From Armatimonadota bacterium (lineage in GTDB: Bacteria; Armatimonadota; JAAZEB01), in contig JAAZEM010000188.1 in NCBI GenBank assembly GCA_012512265.1, forward strand, positions 36,822-100,821: a stretch of DNA of 64,000 nucleotides, given 5' to 3'. Positions 60,331 to 64,000 of the stretch are shown in pieces. Position 1 is the stretch's first letter. Each line of letters starts with the position of its first letter. Under the pieces are notes generated by a model that was not told the DNA's origin, made no database searches, and was given only the letters and a program-made list of their open reading frames with translations. The translations under genes and the position numbers were made by a program.

Positions 60331-61758
60331 ATGGATGAACTGAGCATCCGACATATTCTGCTGGTCGAGGACAATCCCGATCACGCCATGCTGGCTATGC
60401 GTACGCTCCACCGCCACTTCCGTGACGTCACGATCCAGCTGGCTACGTCTGCCGAGGAGGGGGAGGCGTTGCTCGCTGATGGCGAGTGGGACGCGGCGAT
60501 TGTCGACTATGGATTGCCCCGCGCCAACGGTCTGCAACTCCTGGAATCGGCGCGCGACCGCAGACCGCATCTCCCGATAGTGATGTTGACCGGCCGTGGC
60601 GATGAGCAGACGGCGGTCGCCGCCATGAAGGGCGGCGCGGCCGACTACGTGACCAAGACGGGCGACTATCTGGCGTTGCTGCCGGCGGCGGTGGATGCGG
60701 CCGTGCGGCGCAGCCGTGTCGCTGCCGATCGGGAGCGGCTAGCCAGGGAGTTGGAGCAGCGCAACCGCCATCTGGCCGCCGTGAGCACGGTGGCTGTGGC
60801 AGTCTCTCGCTCGCTGCATCTGGATGAGATGCTCCAGGAGGTCGTCACGCACGTGACGTCGATTTCCGGCCTGCCGGCTGCGCTCTTCCTGCCTGATGGC
60901 CAGAGCACGCGCCTGCGCCTGGCGGCCCATGCGAATCTGGCGCCAGCGATCGTAAGTTGCCTGGAAAACTACGGCCTGCCTGTGCCCCCCGCAGGTGCGA
61001 CGAGCGCAGGGGCTACCGTTCGGGTGGATGCGCTGGCCGGGTTGTCTGTGGAACCACGGTTCTTCTCGCTCGCGGCGGATGGGGAGCCACAAGGACTCCT
61101 GGCGGTCTTTCCAGAGAAGGGAAGGACGCTGGACGCGCCCGAAGCGGAGATGCTCGGGACGTTGGCCCACGTGGTGGGCATGGGCGTTCGCAACAGCCTC
61201 CTCTTCGAGGAGACCCGGTCGCTGTCGCTGCGCGATGAGCTGACCGGATTGGGCAACCGGCGCCTCTTCAACATCAAGCTCCAGAGTGATTTCAACACCG
61301 CCAGGCGCTATGGCACGCGCCTGGCGCTGCTCATGCTTGATATCGACCACTTCAAGGCGATCAACGACTGCTATGGGCATCCATCCGGTGACTGGGTCTT
61401 GAGACGCCTGGCCGCAGTGCTCCTGGAGCGCAGCCGGAGCTCTGATCTCACCTTCCGCTATGGTGGGGAAGAGTTCGCAATGCTCCTGCCGCACACGAGT
61501 GATGAAGCAGCGGTGCGCGTGGCAGAGCGCGTCCGCCGGATCGTGGCCGCGGAAGAGTTTGCCGTGCGCGGCGCCGTCGTCCAGATCACGGTCAGCATCG
61601 GCATTGGCTGCTACCGCGAGGCGATGGCGGATGAGACGGAGCTGATCAACGCGGCCGACCGGGCGCTCTACGGCGCCAAGCAGTCTGGACGCAATCGCGT
61701 GTGTATCTGCGACGGCACCCGGCTACGCCTGGCGGAGACGCCGGCCTCCTCGCGATAG
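60331..61758 (+). CDS. response-regulator diguanylate cyclase: REC-GAF-GGDEF
   Basis: 475 residues. A receiver (about 5-125; LLVEDNPDHA, phospho-Asp in AAIVDYGLPRANG, VTKTGD) is followed by a helix, a GAF-like domain (about 150-300) and a GGDEF domain (about 305-465). The active loop is GGEEF, and RSSD lies exactly five residues before it, the allosteric inhibitory site for c-di-GMP. It should make c-di-GMP from two GTP when phosphorylated, with product feedback. ATG 60331 is chosen because the upstream extension overlaps the previous gene and looks non-coding. Confidence 0.92.
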   Translation: MDELSIRHILLVEDNPDHAMLAMRTLHRHFRDVTIQLATSAEEGEALLADGEWDAAIVDYGLPRANGLQLLESARDRRPHLPIVMLTGRGDEQTAVAAMKGGAADYVTKTGDYLALLPAAVDAAVRRSRVAADRERLARELEQRNRHLAAVSTVAVAVSRSLHLDEMLQEVVTHVTSISGLPAALFLPDGQSTRLRLAAHANLAPAIVSCLENYGLPVPPAGATSAGATVRVDALAGLSVEPRFFSLAADGEPQGLLAVFPEKGRTLDAPEAEMLGTLAHVVGMGVRNSLLFEETRSLSLRDELTGLGNRRLFNIKLQSDFNTARRYGTRLALLMLDIDHFKAINDCYGHPSGDWVLRRLAAVLLERSRSSDLTFRYGGEEFAMLLPHTSDEAAVRVAERVRRIVAAEEFAVRGAVVQITVSIGIGCYREAMADETELINAADRALYGAKQSGRNRVCICDGTRLRLAETPASSR

Positions 61759-61789
61759 CCTCCTCTGCTCCCAGCCCGCGCCCCGTAGC

Positions 61790-62116
61790 CTATCCCAGGC
61801 GCACGGCCGTTCCAGAGACGGAGACCATCAGCATGCCGCCGCCTCCGCCCATCGTGATCGTCTCATAGTCGAGGTCGACCCCCACGACCGCGTCGCCCCC
61901 GAGTCTCAGAGCCTGTTGCTCCATCTCTCTCAGGGCGATCTGTCGCGCGCGCGCCAGTTCTTCCTCGTACTCTGCCGAGCGTCCGCCGACAATATCGCAG
62001 ATCGACGCGAAGAAGTCGCGGAAGATGTTCGTCCCCAGGATCGCCTCTCCGGTGACGATGCCGAGGTAGTGGGTGATCGCTCGCCCCTCAATGGTGGGCG
62101 TGGTCGTCACGAGCAT
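61790..62116 (-). CDS. YbjQ/UPF0145 family protein
   Basis: 108 residues, the normal family length. The YbjQ signature is present: [20 protein letters not shown], an acidic helix ([14 protein letters not shown]) and [15 protein letters not shown]. Members form pentamers; function unknown. ATG 62116 follows GGAGAGGAG. Divergent from the tRNA-Ser gene and convergent with the diguanylate cyclase. Confidence 0.93.
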   Translation of the reverse strand: MLVTTTPTIEGRAITHYLGIVTGEAILGTNIFRDFFASICDIVGGRSAEYEEELARARQIALREMEQQALRLGGDAVVGVDLDYETITMGGGGGMLMVSVSGTAVRLG

Positions 62117-62264
62117 TGGTCGCTCCTCTCCAGCTGGAGTGTCTCTCCGCGCTGCTATTCGGCATCGGGCCGCCCATCTCCCCCCGGAGCGCACGTCCCT
62201 GAACCCGTCTCGGAGCGCCCGCCCGCCCGAGCCGCCGCTGGTGAACGAACTTGACCAATAGCTC

Positions 62265-62294
62265 TTGACAGAAACCGCCTGCGTCGTGTAGGAT
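62265..62294 (+). promoter_or_regulatory. promoter of the tRNA-Ser gene
   Basis: TTGACA (62265-62270) and TAGGAT (62289-62294) with an 18-base spacer. The start would be near 62301, a few bases before the mature tRNA. Confidence 0.68.
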
Positions 62295-62305
62295 CTATAT
62301 GGTAT

Positions 62306-62392
62306 GGAAGGGTGGCGGAGTGGTCGATCGCGACTGTCTTGAAAACAGTAGTCCGATGAGGACCGGGGGTTCGAATCCCTCCCCTTCCGCCA
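62306..62392 (+). tRNA. tRNA-Ser (anticodon UGA), CCA encoded
   Basis: Acceptor stem GGAAGGG/CCCTTCC, anticodon loop CTTGAAA with TGA, a long class II variable arm (GTCC-GATGA-GGAC), T-loop GTTCGAATC and a genomic CCA end (62390-62392). Total 87 bases. Confidence 0.97.
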
Positions 62393-62738
62393 AATCAAGA
62401 TACATCTCGGTTATCTCCCGTGGCGCGGACGCGCGCGGTTCCATCGTGGAACTCGTGAGGTCGGCGCGTGAACGTGAGAGAAGTCCCCACATCCCCTCTC
62501 TTTGCTATTTGGATCTGCGGCTGGCATCATCCCGCGTGAGATAAGGGTATGAGAGAGGGATTTGTGTGGTGGGCGTCTCCTGCTGGCGTGCCTGCGTGTG
62601 GGAGAGCGAGGGTGACGGGGCGTGGCCAGAGCCCCGTTCGACCTGGGGGAAGAAGCGCCCATGCGGGTGAGAGGCGTTTCCTTCCTGCGTGGGAAGCCCG
62701 CGGGCTTCCGGCCTCCTAGGTGTTGCGAAGGGAGCTCA
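62393..62738. other. intergenic stretch without a supported gene
   Basis: Between tRNA-Ser and the phosphatase gene. A small hairpin (GTTCCA-TCG-TGGAAC) and a weak GAGAG/CTCTC pair before TTTGC could end the tRNA transcript. No ORF here looks real. Confidence 0.45.
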
Positions 62739-63293
62739 ATGACTCTCCCCATGCATGTCTTGTTTGTTTGTCATGCCAATATGTGTCGGAGCGCGCTGGC
62801 CGAGGGCCTGGCAAAGAAGCTTGCTGAGGAACGCTCTCTCCCAGAGAAGATCCTCTTCCGCTCATCTGGGCTTGCCGCTGAGCCCGGTCGGGGAGCCATG
62901 CCGCAGGCGATCAAGGTCGCGGCGCAGTATGGCGTGGATTTGACAACGCACCAGACGACGCCTCTCACGTTTGGCGTCGCCGATTGGGCCGACTACATGG
63001 TGGCCGCAACGCGTAACCAGAAGCGAGAACTGATCGCGCGGCTTCCCGTGCTGCGCCCTCGCATCTACACCTTCGCCGAGTTTGTCGGCGAGATGACCGG
63101 CCGGCGGCCTCGTTGGCGCGACATCCTCGATCCCGTGGGTGGCAGCGAGCACGATTACCAGCGTTGCGCGCGTCTGATTTACGAATCGCTCGTTTCCGTG
63201 TTCGATGCCCTATCGGGTGTGCAGCCGCGCGAGCGCAGCTTCCTCGAACGTCTGTTTCGCTCGCGGCAGCCCACCAGAGGATTTCCTTTCTGA
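62739..63293 (+). CDS. low-molecular-weight protein-tyrosine-phosphatase-like protein
   Basis: 184 residues. The N-terminal P-loop FVCHANMCRSALAEGL fits C-x5-R-S, and a downstream LDPVGGSEHDY supplies the general-acid Asp-Pro of LMW-PTP proteins. It is longer than the usual 150 residues because of a C-terminal extension after the last helix. It may dephosphorylate tyrosines on envelope or polysaccharide-synthesis proteins, or be an arsenate-reductase-like homologue. AAGGGAG lies 5 bases before ATG 62739. Confidence 0.85.
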   Translation: MTLPMHVLFVCHANMCRSALAEGLAKKLAEERSLPEKILFRSSGLAAEPGRGAMPQAIKVAAQYGVDLTTHQTTPLTFGVADWADYMVAATRNQKRELIARLPVLRPRIYTFAEFVGEMTGRRPRWRDILDPVGGSEHDYQRCARLIYESLVSVFDALSGVQPRERSFLERLFRSRQPTRGFPF

Positions 63294-63310
63294 CAAAGCG
63301 GGGGGCCTAC

Positions 63311-63943
63311 CTATGACTGTGGCAGTGCCCCCTCGTCGATGCAGCGTGGGTGGATCCGGAAGAAGGCATCCCACCACTCCTGGTAGTCGGCATCCTCTGG
63401 ACCCAGCTCGTTGAACGGACGGCCGTACCGTGTTTGCCACAGCTGAATGAACTCCGCGTGCAACTTGTCGAAGTACGTGTGGCTGCTGGTCCGGAAGTAG
63501 AGGTGCGCCATCTCATCGAGCATGACGATGGCGAGATGCCGTGGGGGCATCTTCAAGCAGACGGTTTGATCTAGGTAGACCATCTGCCCCTCAATGTCGG
63601 CGGCGCCATCCAGGCCAGACACCCCGAACTCATTCTTGCTGGGCGAGCCGAAGTCTACGAAACGGATGCGTCCCTTCTCCAGGAGATAGCGTCCATACTC
63701 CGCCCACTGATCCATGCCGACGCTCTCCAGGATATCGAGGGTCTCCACGACGGCGGCCCGGCGCTGCCCCTCCTCGTGAAGGCGTGCGTTCTGCTCGCCC
63801 GTTGCTCCACCGGTTCCTGCGCCCGAGCCACCGCATCCAAGGAGGGCGACAGCACCGGCGAGCCACACCCATGCAAGGCAGACGGCCAGCCTCCTCCGCC
63901 CTCCCTTTGGCGCTCCTTTGCCGGCACGCATCCGTTGCCACAT
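63311..63943 (-). CDS. lipoprotein of unknown function
   Basis: 210 residues. A basic N-terminus, a hydrophobic stretch (AVCLAWVWLAGAVALLG) and lipobox LLGC place it in the lipoprotein class, with lipidation near Cys 37. The mature part is helical with a segment HLAIVMLDEMAHLYF that recalls zincin active sites but does not match HExxH. I do not recognise the family. It is convergent with the phosphatase gene, ending 18 bases from its stop. The last 57 bases of the window contain no further feature. Confidence 0.7.
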   Translation of the reverse strand: MWQRMRAGKGAPKGGRRRLAVCLAWVWLAGAVALLGCGGSGAGTGGATGEQNARLHEEGQRRAAVVETLDILESVGMDQWAEYGRYLLEKGRIRFVDFGSPSKNEFGVSGLDGAADIEGQMVYLDQTVCLKMPPRHLAIVMLDEMAHLYFRTSSHTYFDKLHAEFIQLWQTRYGRPFNELGPEDADYQEWWDAFFRIHPRCIDEGALPQS

Positions 63944-64000
63944 GCTTCCATTCCTCCTTCACGCCCCGGCTGGGTCTCCACAGGCCTTATCGCGACATCC

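Overview
The window is a high-GC bacterial chromosome segment with dense genes, strong Shine-Dalgarno sequences, some GTG/TTG starts and sigma70-type promoters (TTGACA-like and TATACT-like boxes 17-18 bp apart). The gene content (heparinase II/III-like lyases, DUF4091/GH123-like and GH36-like glycosidases, three Gfo/Idh/MocA oxidoreductases, a ceramidase-like protein, a plain bL21-bL27-Obg operon) resembles uncultured Armatimonadota or related carbohydrate-degrading bacteria. That placement is an inference; no rRNA is present to confirm it. I see no phage, CRISPR array or transposase gene.

Layout. 1-13.9 kb: the 5' end of a UroD-like gene, then plus-strand carbohydrate genes: GH36-like glycosidase, secreted metallophosphoesterase, a promoter plus structured leader RNA with terminator before a small unknown gene, an MDR-SDR fusion dehydrogenase, an SDR, a Gfo/Idh/MocA enzyme and a giant heparinase-like/FG-GAP fusion. 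14.1-20.7 kb (minus): a complete YbhGFSR-type ABC exporter operon (TetR regulator, membrane fusion protein, two separate ATPases, two ABC-2 permeases) with a promoter overlapped by an inverted repeat. 20.8-40.4 kb: YwiC-like membrane protein, then a polysaccharide-degradation block in two divergent operons (heparinase, GH123-like and ceramidase-like on minus; multidomain lyase, TIM-barrel glycosidase and Gfo/Idh/MocA on plus), an aldo/keto-reductase-like protein, an Ldh2-type dehydrogenase and a GlpD-type dehydrogenase. 40.6-50.6 kb: Spy-like periplasmic protein, hybrid sensor kinase with a long leader, small outer-membrane-like protein, two secreted glycosidase-like proteins and a histidine phosphatase. 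50.5-57.1 kb: a membrane glycosyltransferase and the housekeeping run rplU-rpmA-obg-proB-acpS, then signal peptidase I. 57.2-64 kb: sensor kinase, response regulator, diguanylate cyclase, YbjQ-like protein, tRNA-Ser(UGA), LMW phosphatase and a lipoprotein.

The most notable non-coding feature is a family of four ~159-bp intergenic elements. Each is bounded by two related but distinct 20-21-base palindromes and has conserved internal hairpins. There are two sequence subfamilies, one head-to-tail pair, and three copies abut stop codons exactly. They look like non-autonomous REP/BIME- or MITE-like elements. Other highlights are a leader RNA with three mutually exclusive helices, two promoters sharing a CCAAAGGGG motif, and an exporter with one consensus and one degenerate ATP site.
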